Assembly (NCBI RefSeq): GCF_002284565.1
Contig: NZ_NPKI01000026.1
Span: 380,347 to 444,346 of the forward strand
Reading direction: 5' to 3'
DNA: 64,000 nt
Source: Mesorhizobium mediterraneum
GTDB taxonomy: Bacteria > Pseudomonadota > Alphaproteobacteria > Rhizobiales > Rhizobiaceae
Shown: piece by piece, positions 1 to 7,695 of the stretch
Numbering within the stretch: position 1 is the stretch's first letter
How the letters are laid out: each line of letters begins with the position of its first letter
Notes under the pieces: generated by a model
Databases searched by the model: none
The model's input: the letters and a program-made list of their open reading frames with translations, nothing else
Told to the model about the DNA's origin: nothing
Program-made: the position numbers and the translations under genes

Positions 1-2
1 CC

Positions 3-359
3 GCCTATGTCAGCAACAATCCGGTGCCGGTCGGCGAGCTGCCGAGCCTTATCGCCGATGTCCATGCCGCCCTCGGGCGCGTGGGCGGGGCCAGTGAACA
101 GCCTCCTGCCGACAAGCAGAAGCCGGCAGTAAACCCGAAGCGCTCCGTCCATGACGACTACATCGTCTGTCTTGAAGACGGCAAGAAGTTCAAGTCGCTG
201 AAGCGCCATTTGATGACCCACTACGGTCTGACGCCCGACGAGTATCGTGAAAAATGGGGCCTGGACGCAAGCTATCCGATGGTTGCTCCCAACTATGCTG
301 CCGCCCGCTCACAGCTTGCCAAGAAGATGGGTCTCGGCCGCAAGCGCAAGGGGCGCTGA
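3..359 (+). CDS. mucR: MucR/Ros-family transcriptional regulator (5' end outside window)
   Basis: C-terminal part of a MucR/Ros zinc-finger regulator; the reading frame is open to the left edge (codons reading AYVSNNPVPVGELPSLIADV), so the true start lies outside and the internal GTG at 24 is not a start. The DNA-binding region reads VCLEDGKKFKSLKRHLMTHY followed by GLTPDEYREKWGL, the family signature. MucR proteins are heterochromatin-like repressors of exopolysaccharide, motility and cell-cycle genes in rhizobia and Brucella. The second zinc-ligand position is Asp (CLED) rather than the Cys of Ros, a variation known in the family. A strong terminator follows. Confidence 0.93.
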   Translation, partial: AYVSNNPVPVGELPSLIADVHAALGRVGGASEQPPADKQKPAVNPKRSVHDDYIVCLEDGKKFKSLKRHLMTHYGLTPDEYREKWGLDASYPMVAPNYAAARSQLAKKMGLGRKRKGR

Positions 360-394
360 TACCGGCTGTCTTTCCCAACCTGGGTTAGACGATC

Positions 395-424
395 AACGGC
401 GCCTTCGGGCGCCGTTTTGCTTTT
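395..424 (+). terminator. Rho-independent terminator of mucR
   Basis: Nine-base-pair stem AACGGCGCC / GGCGCCGTT closed by a TTCG tetraloop and followed by TTTGCTTTT, 35 bases after the mucR stop. Confidence 0.85.
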
Positions 425-506
425 GGGGCATTGCTGGAGCAATCGATAGGCGTTGCGCCATATGCGAGGGCTCGCCATCATGCAGGCCAATCCCGCTGTG
501 GCCTAA

Positions 507-935
507 TCAGGCGGTCTGCCTCAAGGCCGCCTCGGCGTCGCGCTTGATGCGCTTGACCATAGAACGAAGACCATTGGCGCGTTGCGGCGACAGGTGCTCG
601 TCGAGGCCGAGTGCCTTCAGCGTGACTTCCGCGTCGGTTTTCTGGATCTCGCTGGCGGGTCGTCTCGAAAACAGCGCCAGCATGATAGCGACGAGGCCGC
701 GCACGATATGGGCGTCCGAATCACCGGCGAAGGTGACGACTGGGTCGGGCCCCGGTCCATATTCAGTGGTCAGCCAGACCTGGCTGACGCAGCCAGGCAC
801 CTTGTTGGCGGGGTTGCGTTCCTCATCGGGAAACGGCGGCAGGGCCTCGCCCAGCTCGATCACATAGCGATAGCGGTCTTCCCACTCGTCAAGCAGGGAG
901 AAGTCGTCGCGGATCGTTTGGATCGTCGTGGTCAT
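507..935 (-). CDS. sufE: SufE-family cysteine desulfurase activator
   Basis: 142 residues, the usual SufE length. SufE accepts persulfide sulfur from SufS and passes it to the SufBCD scaffold for Fe-S cluster assembly in the cytoplasm. The family motif around the acceptor cysteine is visible as NKVPGCVSQVWL (Cys49). I chose the ATG at 935 (MTTTIQTIRDDFSLLDEWED) because family homology begins there; the frame stays open far upstream but that extension is Arg/Ser/Pro-rich and is the antisense of the preceding region. No suf operon is nearby, as is common for a stand-alone sufE. Confidence 0.92.
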   Translation of the reverse strand: MTTTIQTIRDDFSLLDEWEDRYRYVIELGEALPPFPDEERNPANKVPGCVSQVWLTTEYGPGPDPVVTFAGDSDAHIVRGLVAIMLALFSRRPASEIQKTDAEVTLKALGLDEHLSPQRANGLRSMVKRIKRDAEAALRQTA

Positions 936-1050
936 CACCACGGATATAGTCATCCGGCGACGCCGCGTCACGGAAAAAGAGGAAAAACACCATAGGCGTC
1001 GAGAGGGCGGAGGGCCTGCGATGCAGCGACAGATGCGCTGACAAAATATC

Positions 1051-1401
1051 TCAGTTCTTCGCCGGCAGGTCGACTTTTGCGGGCAAGACGATGTCTTCGG
1101 GCACGCTGCCGGTCGTTGTCGCCGTGTCGGGTTCGGCGGTCTTGTCGTCCAACATGGCGGCCGCGATCTTGGCGGTCTCCTTGGCTCGGGCGGTGATCGT
1201 GTGCATTGCGGACTTGCCGGTCTCGCAGACGTCGGGCTTGCGCTCGCATATGCCGGCAATGTCGCCGACCGCTTCACGCGCCGCAAACAAGGCCTGGATC
1301 GGCCCGACGCTTTGGTGGCCTGTCTCGTCGGAGCCGACATTCAGCGGCAGCGCCAGAAGCACCAGCGAAAACCAGAAAGCCATTCTTATCAGAAAGCCCA
1401 T
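1051..1401 (-). CDS. DUF5330 family protein, exported or membrane-anchored
   Basis: 116 residues beginning MGFLIRMAFWFSLVLLALPL, a hydrophobic N-terminal segment acting as signal or anchor, followed by a soluble part with two cysteines (ICERKPDVC) and an acidic, proline-containing tail. It resembles the DUF5330 proteins of Rhizobiales; function unknown. The start at 1401 is supported by an AGAGG ribosome-binding site about six bases upstream; the open frame further upstream has no such signal. Confidence 0.75.
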   Translation of the reverse strand: MGFLIRMAFWFSLVLLALPLNVGSDETGHQSVGPIQALFAAREAVGDIAGICERKPDVCETGKSAMHTITARAKETAKIAAAMLDDKTAEPDTATTTGSVPEDIVLPAKVDLPAKN

Positions 1402-1870
1402 CTGTATGCCTCTCATCCGTGATCGGATCATGCATTCGTGCGGCATGACCTCTTTGGATACGATAGTGGCATAGACGCGCAAAGGACGGCTTGCCTGGTC
1501 AGCGAAAATTTTCCTCAAATTTTAGGCAAATTCGAAACGAAGCATTTTGCAATGCGTTTGCCTCAAATCCAGATGATTTTCTTCACTTGGGGTTAACCAT
1601 CCGTCTGGCTGTTTTCTATAGGTATTTCCCAGAAGTGCGGCGTGCCGGTGGCGACTGTCAGAGGCAGAAGGACGATCCGCCCGGATAACGCTCCATTTAC
1701 TATGGCTGCAATTGCCCAGGTTTTGCCGCGCCGGTCTCCCAATATTTGCCTCAGGCCGGGCATTGGTCGGTCCCGCCTTATCCATTCCTTAAACGCTGGA
1801 TGCGAGTTTCAGAGCAACAAAAGCAACCTGCGAAGCAGGGCTGTTCACGACCGGGTGCGAGTGCGTTGAG
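1402..1870. other. Intergenic region between divergent genes
   Basis: About 470 bases without a convincing gene. The stretch 1500-1620 is noticeably AT-rich for this genome and should hold promoters for the DUF5330 gene and the kinase. AAATTTTCCTCAAATTTTAG at 1506-1525 closely resembles a sequence at 49217-49235, and GGGGTTAACCAT occurs near 1590. Short open frames here have no credible ribosome-binding sites or family resemblance. Confidence 0.5.
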
Positions 1871-3673
1871 TTGAGTTCGATCGGGGCCAGATACGTTGAG
1901 TTGCCCGGCGCGATGGCAGCCGGTTGCGAACGTATGGTTCATCCGTCCATCCTCGGACAGAACGATCGCCGGTGCCAGCGCCGGTTTATCGGTGTCATGC
2001 TGGCCGCTCCGTTCTTCGCCGCAGGTGCAGCAGTCACGCTGGTCACCTCGGGCATGGGCGCGGCCCTGACCATGGCTGCGATCTTTGCGGCTTTCGGCCT
2101 TTGCTGGTTTGCCGCCTTGCTGGTGGCAGCATCGGGTAAGATGGCGTTCGCCAGCCAGGTCGCCCTGGCGATGGGCAGTCTTGCCCTTGCCGGCGTCATT
2201 GCCGCGGCGGGCGGTCTGGCCTCTCCAGTTGCCATGCTTGTCGTGGCGCTCCCGTTCGAAGCCTGGTGGATTGGCGCGTCTCGTCGCGCTGCATTGTGGG
2301 GTGCGGTATCCGCATTTGTCGCTATCGTGCTGCAGGCTTTTGCCGGTTCCGTCTTCCCGTTCGGCGCGGCAGAAATCGCTGCGTGGCATTGGTTGCTGCC
2401 GCTGGCCTGGGTGCTCACCCTCGTTCCCCGCGTCGCGAGACTTGGCAGCCCGGCCGGCGCGCAGCTTGATCCGGCGACCGACGAACGGCTCGAGAACGTC
2501 ATCGACGCCGTTGTCCTGCGGGTCGGCAGGCATGGCGAGGTTCTGGATGCGTCGGCAAAAGCGCGCACGATCCTGAAACTGCAGCCGGAGCTGCTGTTCG
2601 GTACTGGCCTGTTCGATCGTATCCATCTGTCCGATCGCGTCGCATACCTCAGCGCGCTGGCCGACATGCGCGATGGCGCGTCGACGCGCCGGCTCGATTT
2701 TCGCGTCCGGCTGCCGCAAAACGGCCACGGCCCAACGGCGGACAATTACCGGCCGTTTTCCCTTGAGCTGACGCGGGCGAAGGAGCAGCAGGACGTCTTC
2801 ACGCTCGTCTTGCGCGAAAACGACGAAGTCGCCGGATTGCGCGAAGAGCTTGCCGCTGCGAACGAGGCGGCCGCGTCTGCCGAAGTGGCGAAGGGACGGT
2901 TTCTGGCGGTCGTCAGCCACGAGCTTCGCACGCCGTTGAACGCCATCATCGGTTTCTCCGACATGCTGCTGCATGAGATGTTCGGCACGTTCAAGGATCC
3001 GCGCCAGAAGGAATATGTCGGCTTGGTCAAGGAGTCCGGCCAGCATTTGCTTGCCGTCGTCACCTCGATACTCGACGTGTCGAGGATCGAATCGGGCGCC
3101 TACGCGGCCGAGCCGGAACCGTTCCGTTTCGTGGAAGCGGTCGAAATGTGCCAGTCCATGATGCGGCAGCAGGCCGAGGCAAAAAACATCGATCTGCAGG
3201 CTCAGATCGCACCGGATGCCGGCGAGATAAACGCTGATCGCCGTGCCGTGCAGCAGATACTCATCAATCTCGTCTCCAACGCCATCAAGTTCACGCCCGA
3301 TGGCGGCGATGTCATCGTCGGCGCCAAGCGGATCGGCTCGCGACTGCATTTCTGGGTCAGAGACACCGGCATCGGCATCGCCGAGGAAGACTTTGCCAAT
3401 CTCGGCAAGCCGTTCATGCAGATCCAGAACGACTATACGCGCCGCTTCGAGGGAACCGGGCTCGGCCTGTCGCTGGTGAAGGGCCTGGTGGCGCTGCACG
3501 AGGGCACGATGTCGATCGAAAGCATGCCGGGCGAGGGCACCACAGTAACGATCAGCTTGCCGGTGAACGGACCGAAGGGACGTTCGACGGACAAGCCCGG
3601 CGTGCTGCCGATGCCCGTGGCCAAGGCGGAGACGAAAGGGGACAGGCATGGCTCGCTCCGCAAAACAGCCTAA
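1871..3673 (+). CDS. Membrane sensor histidine kinase, DivJ/PleC type
   Basis: Up to 600 residues: several hydrophobic segments in the first ~190 residues, a PAS-like region (about 210-300), a short coiled coil, then HisKA with H-box FLAVVSHELRTPLNAIIGFS and HATPase_c with N-box (LINLVSNAIKF), DTGIGI and GTGLGLSLV. The H-box and HisKA region closely match kinases acting on DivK/PleD in alphaproteobacteria, and the multi-pass N-terminus favours DivJ over PleC; this assignment is inference. The listed start is a TTG; ATGs at 1913 and 1934 are equally possible. The stop overlaps the next start by 26 bases, implying co-transcription. Confidence 0.85.
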   Translation: MSSIGARYVELPGAMAAGCERMVHPSILGQNDRRCQRRFIGVMLAAPFFAAGAAVTLVTSGMGAALTMAAIFAAFGLCWFAALLVAASGKMAFASQVALAMGSLALAGVIAAAGGLASPVAMLVVALPFEAWWIGASRRAALWGAVSAFVAIVLQAFAGSVFPFGAAEIAAWHWLLPLAWVLTLVPRVARLGSPAGAQLDPATDERLENVIDAVVLRVGRHGEVLDASAKARTILKLQPELLFGTGLFDRIHLSDRVAYLSALADMRDGASTRRLDFRVRLPQNGHGPTADNYRPFSLELTRAKEQQDVFTLVLRENDEVAGLREELAAANEAAASAEVAKGRFLAVVSHELRTPLNAIIGFSDMLLHEMFGTFKDPRQKEYVGLVKESGQHLLAVVTSILDVSRIESGAYAAEPEPFRFVEAVEMCQSMMRQQAEAKNIDLQAQIAPDAGEINADRRAVQQILINLVSNAIKFTPDGGDVIVGAKRIGSRLHFWVRDTGIGIAEEDFANLGKPFMQIQNDYTRRFEGTGLGLSLVKGLVALHEGTMSIESMPGEGTTVTISLPVNGPKGRSTDKPGVLPMPVAKAETKGDRHGSLRKTA

Positions 3674-4421
3674 GGCGGTCAAGCGCCGCGGCAATGCCTT
3701 CCAGGGTGGCGCGGTCGCCGTCGGCAGCCTGATCTCGCGCAATCCGATTCTGGTCGGCGGTTCGACCGCCTTCTTGGTGACGCTGTTTTACGTCTCGGCG
3801 AATGCCCTGTGGTATCAGCCTTTTCCTCATGCCGGCGCATTCTTCGCGACCAGGAGCATAGAGGGCTTTCCTCGCGCAGACGCCGACGAGCCCGAGACCA
3901 CCATCAACATCGTGCGGCCGGGCTCGGCCCCCGCTCCGATCAAGAGCGATCCGGTCGTCGAGCAGGTCCAGGGCATCTTGAAGGATCTCGATTTCTATTC
4001 CGGCACCGTCGACGGCATTTCCGGCCCCAACACGCGCAACGCCATACAGGCCTATCAGCAGAAGGTCGGGCTCAACGCTTCCGGCGAGATCGACAGTGTG
4101 CTGCTCGATCAACTAGGCGCCACGCCAACCGCCTCGACGGTCGTGCCGCATCCGGCGCCGCGCCCGGACGACATGGCCGCGATTCCCGTTTCCGCTTCGG
4201 CGCCGGCGGATGCGTCGGCGCAGGCACCTGACGCCCGCATTATCAAGATTCAGGCCGGTTTGAAGGCATTTGGCAATGACGACATGCAGCTCGATGGCGT
4301 GGTTGGGGCACGCACCAAGGCAGCGATCAAGGAGTTCCAGTCACTGTTCGGGCTACCGGAGACTGGCGAGCCCGACGAGGTCGTCTACGTCAAGATGCGC
4401 GAGATCGGCCTGACCAACTGA
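3648..4421 (+). CDS. Membrane-anchored protein with two peptidoglycan-binding (PG_binding_1) domains
   Basis: 257 residues: a basic N-terminus (KQPKAVKRRGN), one transmembrane helix near residues 35-55, then a periplasmic part with two PG_binding_1 repeats (about 103-155 and 196-250, each with an LDG/VDG...T..AI..FQ pattern) joined by an Ala/Pro linker. Type II topology, likely tethering the inner membrane to the wall. It overlaps the upstream kinase gene, suggesting a link between the kinase and the envelope. Confidence 0.86.
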   Translation: MARSAKQPKAVKRRGNAFQGGAVAVGSLISRNPILVGGSTAFLVTLFYVSANALWYQPFPHAGAFFATRSIEGFPRADADEPETTINIVRPGSAPAPIKSDPVVEQVQGILKDLDFYSGTVDGISGPNTRNAIQAYQQKVGLNASGEIDSVLLDQLGATPTASTVVPHPAPRPDDMAAIPVSASAPADASAQAPDARIIKIQAGLKAFGNDDMQLDGVVGARTKAAIKEFQSLFGLPETGEPDEVVYVKMREIGLTN

Positions 4422-4465
4422 CAGTCGACGCCTGACGGTCGAGGCGTTCGCCAACCGGATGGGCA

Positions 4466-4483
4466 AAAACCGATTTCGGTTTT
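4466..4483 (+). terminator. Stem-loop after the kinase/PG-binding operon
   Basis: Inverted repeat AAAACCGA / TCGGTTTT 45 bases after the stop codon; the T-run is inside the stem rather than after it, so it may be a repeat-derived hairpin rather than a classical terminator. Confidence 0.35.
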
Positions 4484-4529
4484 CGGACCTTTGCTCTAAG
4501 TACCGTCCGATGTCGTCCAGAACCTTGCC

Positions 4530-4877
4530 ATGCGCGTAACCACCGATCTGTGGGTGTCGGCCCTTTTGCGCCGGGTTTTCAGCGCCGGGGGCTTCGCCGC
4601 CGTGGTTAAGCGCGGCGCGACCGAGGCCGGCGCGGTCTTCGTGCTGGCGCGTGGCCGCATGGGCGAGATCGCCCTGTTTGGGCCGGCGCCGCAGACGAGC
4701 TACGATTCAGCCAAACCCGACGACCGGTTTTTCAGCCTGCTCGGCGCTGGCGACGATGCCGCCGTCTTTGACGCGCGACTGGAAAGGGAGAAAAAATTCG
4801 ATCCCGACATCTGGGTGGTCGAGATCGAGGCCGGCGCTGTTCCCGTCGAGGAGCTTATTTCCGTCAAGTCGCTCTAA
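4530..4877 (+). CDS. DUF1491 family protein
   Basis: 115 residues beginning MRVTTDLWVSALLRRVFSAG, matching the DUF1491 family, small cytoplasmic proteins almost restricted to alphaproteobacteria. The body has the family's FVLARGRMGEIALFGPAPQ and EKKFDPDIWVVEIE segments. Function unknown. It follows the kinase/PG-binding pair in the same direction after about 110 bases. Confidence 0.85.
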   Translation: MRVTTDLWVSALLRRVFSAGGFAAVVKRGATEAGAVFVLARGRMGEIALFGPAPQTSYDSAKPDDRFFSLLGAGDDAAVFDARLEREKKFDPDIWVVEIEAGAVPVEELISVKSL

Positions 4878-4880
4878 CGA

Positions 4881-5045
4881 TATGCATGAAAGACAAAGGC
4901 TTGAAACGTTCGCTTGAATCTCTTCAGACGCGCCGCGCCTTCATGTATGTCGCCCAAAAGTGCGCAGCGGTTTTGGGATAACGACATGCATAAAAACAAA
5001 AAACTTAAGGCGCGTCGCTTGAATCTCTTCAGACGCGCCGCACCT
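4881..5045. repeat. Mosaic intergenic repeat: module C, module A, module C
   Basis: Two direct copies of a module share an exact 26-base core at 4911-4936 and 5016-5041 (starts CGCTTGAATC, ends GACGCGCCGC). Between them at 4947-4987 lies a palindromic module running from ATGTCGCCC to ACGACAT with an inner CCAAAA/TTTTGG stem. The right-hand copy overlaps the 3' end of the DUF2336 gene. The same modules recur at 25772-25950. Confidence 0.8.
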
Positions 5046-6114
5046 TAAGGCTGATGGCAGCATTGTCGCTGTCTGCCTTGCGGATGTCGGCGTTTGCCGC
5101 AACGGGTCCGGTACTGCGAATGGCCTTCGACAGTATCTCGGCCTTCCAGCCGCGAACCCTGTCCAGCGCTGCATCGCGACGCAGCAGACGGTAGCGGTCG
5201 AGGAAGATGCGGATGGCCTGCGGATGCGGAAACTCTGTGGGGTAGACGGCAACGGTGATCAGGAACGCCTTGTCTTCGCTGAGGTCGAGCGCGCGCAGGG
5301 CGGCCAGCAGCGACGTGTAGTTCTGGGTTGCGGTGAGCGACCGCGCCGTTGAAAAATCGATTTCGAGCGCGTCGGCCAGTGCTGTCTGGAAGAATGCGGC
5401 GTTGCCGGTCAGCGCCGTCTCGCGCAGTTTGACATAGGTTTCAGCACCGGTGAACGGATTGATGGTTGCGCCGCCGCTCTCCGCGTCGGCATGCATCATC
5501 GACCGCAGCCGGCGCCGTGCATTTTCGGCGCCGGCGCCGGGCACCTGCTGCCGGTCGGGACCGGGCACAACGACTTCGGCGCTTTCAGGCGCCGTCTTGG
5601 CGATCGTCTCGGGCTGACGCACGCTCACCAGCGTCGGCTTTTCAAGCGCCTTGATCAGGTGGGCGATGGTCGGGTTCAGGTCCTTGCGGCGCGCAATGGC
5701 GCGCGCATGCGGCAGGCCGTGCCGCCCGATCAGCGCGATGAGATCGATGTTGCTGAGCGCGCGCGAGCGGATGAGCAGCGGGGCGGCGATGTCGACCGGC
5801 TCCTCGCAAAGCCGCCGGACCAGCGCCGTGGGCGCATATTCGCACTCGGAAAGGGCGGCAGCGACGTAGCGGCGCGATTCGACCGACACATTGGCGAAAA
5901 GTGGAAGCGTCAGATCTTCAAGCTGTGCAATCTCCCGGCGCGAAGGGCGGGTGAGCGAACAGAACGCCGACACCGCGGCGCGGAACAGCCTTTCAGCCTT
6001 TCCCGATTCAGCCCGTATAGCGATTTGCCTGAAATCCGAAGCTGACACGAAGGATACGCCTGACACTCGACACAATCTGGACCATGCTCGACCGGGACTG
6101 TGTCGGTTTCGCAT
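5029..6114 (-). CDS. DUF2336 domain-containing protein
   Basis: 361 residues with the alpha-helical DUF2336 region (about 40-220; SVESRRYVAAALSECEYAP, EEPVDIAAPLLIRSRALSN, LIALIGRHGLPHARAIARRK), a family common in Rhizobiales with no assigned role; the repeats resemble HEAT-like helices. The ATG at 6114 has a GGGA-type Shine-Dalgarno; a GTG at 6066 (VSGVSFVSASDF) is an alternative that fits family starts well. The last codons (KVRRV-stop) lie inside the mosaic repeat, so the C-terminus may have been replaced by repeat insertion. Confidence 0.82.
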   Translation of the reverse strand: MRNRHSPGRAWSRLCRVSGVSFVSASDFRQIAIRAESGKAERLFRAAVSAFCSLTRPSRREIAQLEDLTLPLFANVSVESRRYVAAALSECEYAPTALVRRLCEEPVDIAAPLLIRSRALSNIDLIALIGRHGLPHARAIARRKDLNPTIAHLIKALEKPTLVSVRQPETIAKTAPESAEVVVPGPDRQQVPGAGAENARRRLRSMMHADAESGGATINPFTGAETYVKLRETALTGNAAFFQTALADALEIDFSTARSLTATQNYTSLLAALRALDLSEDKAFLITVAVYPTEFPHPQAIRIFLDRYRLLRRDAALDRVRGWKAEILSKAIRSTGPVAANADIRKADSDNAAISLKVRRV

Positions 6115-6149
6115 TTCCCAAGAACAAAGATCAAGTTAGCGGCGATCCG

Positions 6150-6165
6150 TTAGCGTTCCGTTAAC
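6150..6165. promoter_or_regulatory. Candidate CtrA-type binding site
   Basis: TTAG-N7-TTAAC, one mismatch from the alphaproteobacterial CtrA consensus TTAA-N7-TTAAC, located between the DUF2336 gene and the divergent small gene at 6237. Match by eye only. Confidence 0.25.
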
Positions 6166-6236
6166 CTACTGCCGTCCTTAATCAGATTGGAGGCGTTGCG
6201 TTGTGCTCCGGGGCAACCGAGAGGAATGCACGAACC

Positions 6237-6443
6237 ATGGGCATGGTACTGTCTTTCGTGCCGCGAACGGCGGCAACCAATCGAGCAGAACGAAACACCG
6301 GTACGCCGGCGGCGGTGATCATTTTCCCCGGCGTCCGTTATGAGCAACGGCCACTGACGGGCGAGAGCCGGACAGGCGCCGGTCGGGACAAGCCGGGCTC
6401 GATGCCAGGCTCGTCAGGGACGCTGCCTGTTCCGCACCACTGA
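6237..6443 (+). CDS. Small conserved hypothetical protein
   Basis: 68 residues starting MGMVLSFVPRTAATNR, containing AVIIFPGVRYEQRP, a phrase I associate with a widespread unnamed family of short rhizobial proteins. The ATG at 6237 has AGAGGAA about ten bases upstream; an in-frame start at 6201 lacks this. No membrane segment or known domain. Divergent from the DUF2336 gene, with a candidate CtrA half-site pair between them. Function unknown. Confidence 0.6.
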   Translation: MGMVLSFVPRTAATNRAERNTGTPAAVIIFPGVRYEQRPLTGESRTGAGRDKPGSMPGSSGTLPVPHH

Positions 6444-6457
6444 GTTTCGGGATCCCT

Positions 6458-7006
6458 TTAGAAATCCTGCAGCTCGCAGGAACTCTGCTCGAGAAACCGT
6501 GACACGACCGGCTTCCAGCTGTCGTCGGGCACGAAGGAGCGGATGACGAACATGCCTTCGTCGATGGGCGCCTCGACGAAGATTGCCCCTTGCAATTCCT
6601 CGGGAAGATTCTTGCGGATCTCGATCATTTGCGCCGGCGTCAGCACGATACTGTCCAGCACTCTACCGGTCGCGCTGTGGTCGTTGAAGGAATAGATGTT
6701 GTGGCCGCTTCGGTCATAGACCGATACGGACCAGAACGGGACGTTTCCGGGTGCCTTGATCCGCACCATCCCTTCGGACAGATCGAACCGGCAAGCCGCC
6801 GCGTAAAACAGTGGATCGACGGATTTTACCACCGGCGTGCCGCCGGCCTCTGCGTCCAGCCTGGTCATCCTATAGAGGTCCGAGGCCATGGCCAGACGCG
6901 ACCAGGCATCGCGTTCGGAAAATTCCGGGACGAGCAGCAGCACGATGATATGCACGACACCGGCGCCAAGCAGGCCGAGCAAGATCGCGTGCAGCAGCCT
7001 ACGCAT
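6458..7006 (-). CDS. DUF1254-type membrane-anchored protein
   Basis: 182 residues; N-terminal transmembrane helix (LLHAILLGLLGAGVVHIIVLLLV), then a domain with AACRFDLSEGMVRIKAPG, FWSVSVYDRSGHNIYSFND and a C-terminal MFVIRSFVPDDSW segment, resembling DUF1254. It starts inside the last eight bases of the upstream DUF1214 gene, so the two are translationally coupled. In many bacteria the two domains are fused in one polypeptide; here they are separate. Function unknown; an envelope role is likely from the topology. Confidence 0.8.
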   Translation of the reverse strand: MRRLLHAILLGLLGAGVVHIIVLLLVPEFSERDAWSRLAMASDLYRMTRLDAEAGGTPVVKSVDPLFYAAACRFDLSEGMVRIKAPGNVPFWSVSVYDRSGHNIYSFNDHSATGRVLDSIVLTPAQMIEIRKNLPEELQGAIFVEAPIDEGMFVIRSFVPDDSWKPVVSRFLEQSSCELQDF

Positions 7007-7583
7007 TGCAGCCGACCTTCAGGATCTGCGGTAGCGTGATATCCGAAAGACCCGTGCTGCTGGCGATCGGCGTGTCGTAGAATGTCAGCACGAAATACAT
7101 CCGACCGGAGCCGTCGGAAGGCAGCCAGTTGCCGGGCGCGGGGCGGTGGCCGACGGAAATCACCACCGAATTGTCGGGCTGGCGCAGCACCTGGTAGGAT
7201 TGAAGTGCCGCAAGCCTCGGCTTGTCGGTCTCGATCACGCCGAGCGACTGATCGGCGGCATAGAGGGTCCAGAACCGGGCCGTTGGAAATCCGCCTTCTA
7301 TTTCATAGGCGCATTGACGTTTCAATTGCTCGCCGCCGGAATCGCGTTCGGCGACAAAAGACAGGCCCTCTGCCTGCCCGAGCGCCAGCACACCCTCGCG
7401 CGCCACACGGGCTTTCGAATAGGGGTCCGCCGCCTGCGTGCCGATATCGGGAAACGCCGTCCATGGGCCGATCCGGATCGCGCCGATGCCATCCTGCGTC
7501 TTGAGAGCGTGCCAGACGCCGCCGCCGCCGCCGCCGATGGCTATGGCAAGCGCAAGGAGCGTCAGGAATGCGTTTTTGAGCAT
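6999..7583 (-). CDS. DUF1214 domain protein with N-terminal anchor
   Basis: 194 residues starting MLKNAFLTLLALAIAI, a signal or anchor helix followed by a glycine run, then DUF1214-like sequence (GPWTAFPDIGTQAADPYSKA, RFWTLYAADQSLG, NWLPSDGSGRMYFVLTFYDTP). I chose the ATG at 7583 because the hydrophobic segment begins there; the upstream open frame is antisense to noncoding sequence. Immediately precedes and overlaps the DUF1254 gene. Confidence 0.82.
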   Translation of the reverse strand: MLKNAFLTLLALAIAIGGGGGGVWHALKTQDGIGAIRIGPWTAFPDIGTQAADPYSKARVAREGVLALGQAEGLSFVAERDSGGEQLKRQCAYEIEGGFPTARFWTLYAADQSLGVIETDKPRLAALQSYQVLRQPDNSVVISVGHRPAPGNWLPSDGSGRMYFVLTFYDTPIASSTGLSDITLPQILKVGCNA

Positions 7584-7695
7584 GAGGAGCCGCGGGAAAG
7601 AGGAGTGCCGCTTGGGGATATCGCGGGGCAGGGGGCCATGGCAAGCGGACCTCTGTGGAATTGCCTGCGCGAGCATGACCCGTCGTGTGCGGGCG

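Noticed and set aside
1642..1869. 75-codon frame upstream of the kinase gene
   Set aside because: No ribosome-binding site, no recognisable family and arginine/proline-biased composition of noncoding GC-rich DNA.
1778..3742. 654-codon antisense frame across the kinase gene
   Set aside because: Shadow of the real kinase, which has all catalytic motifs on the + strand.
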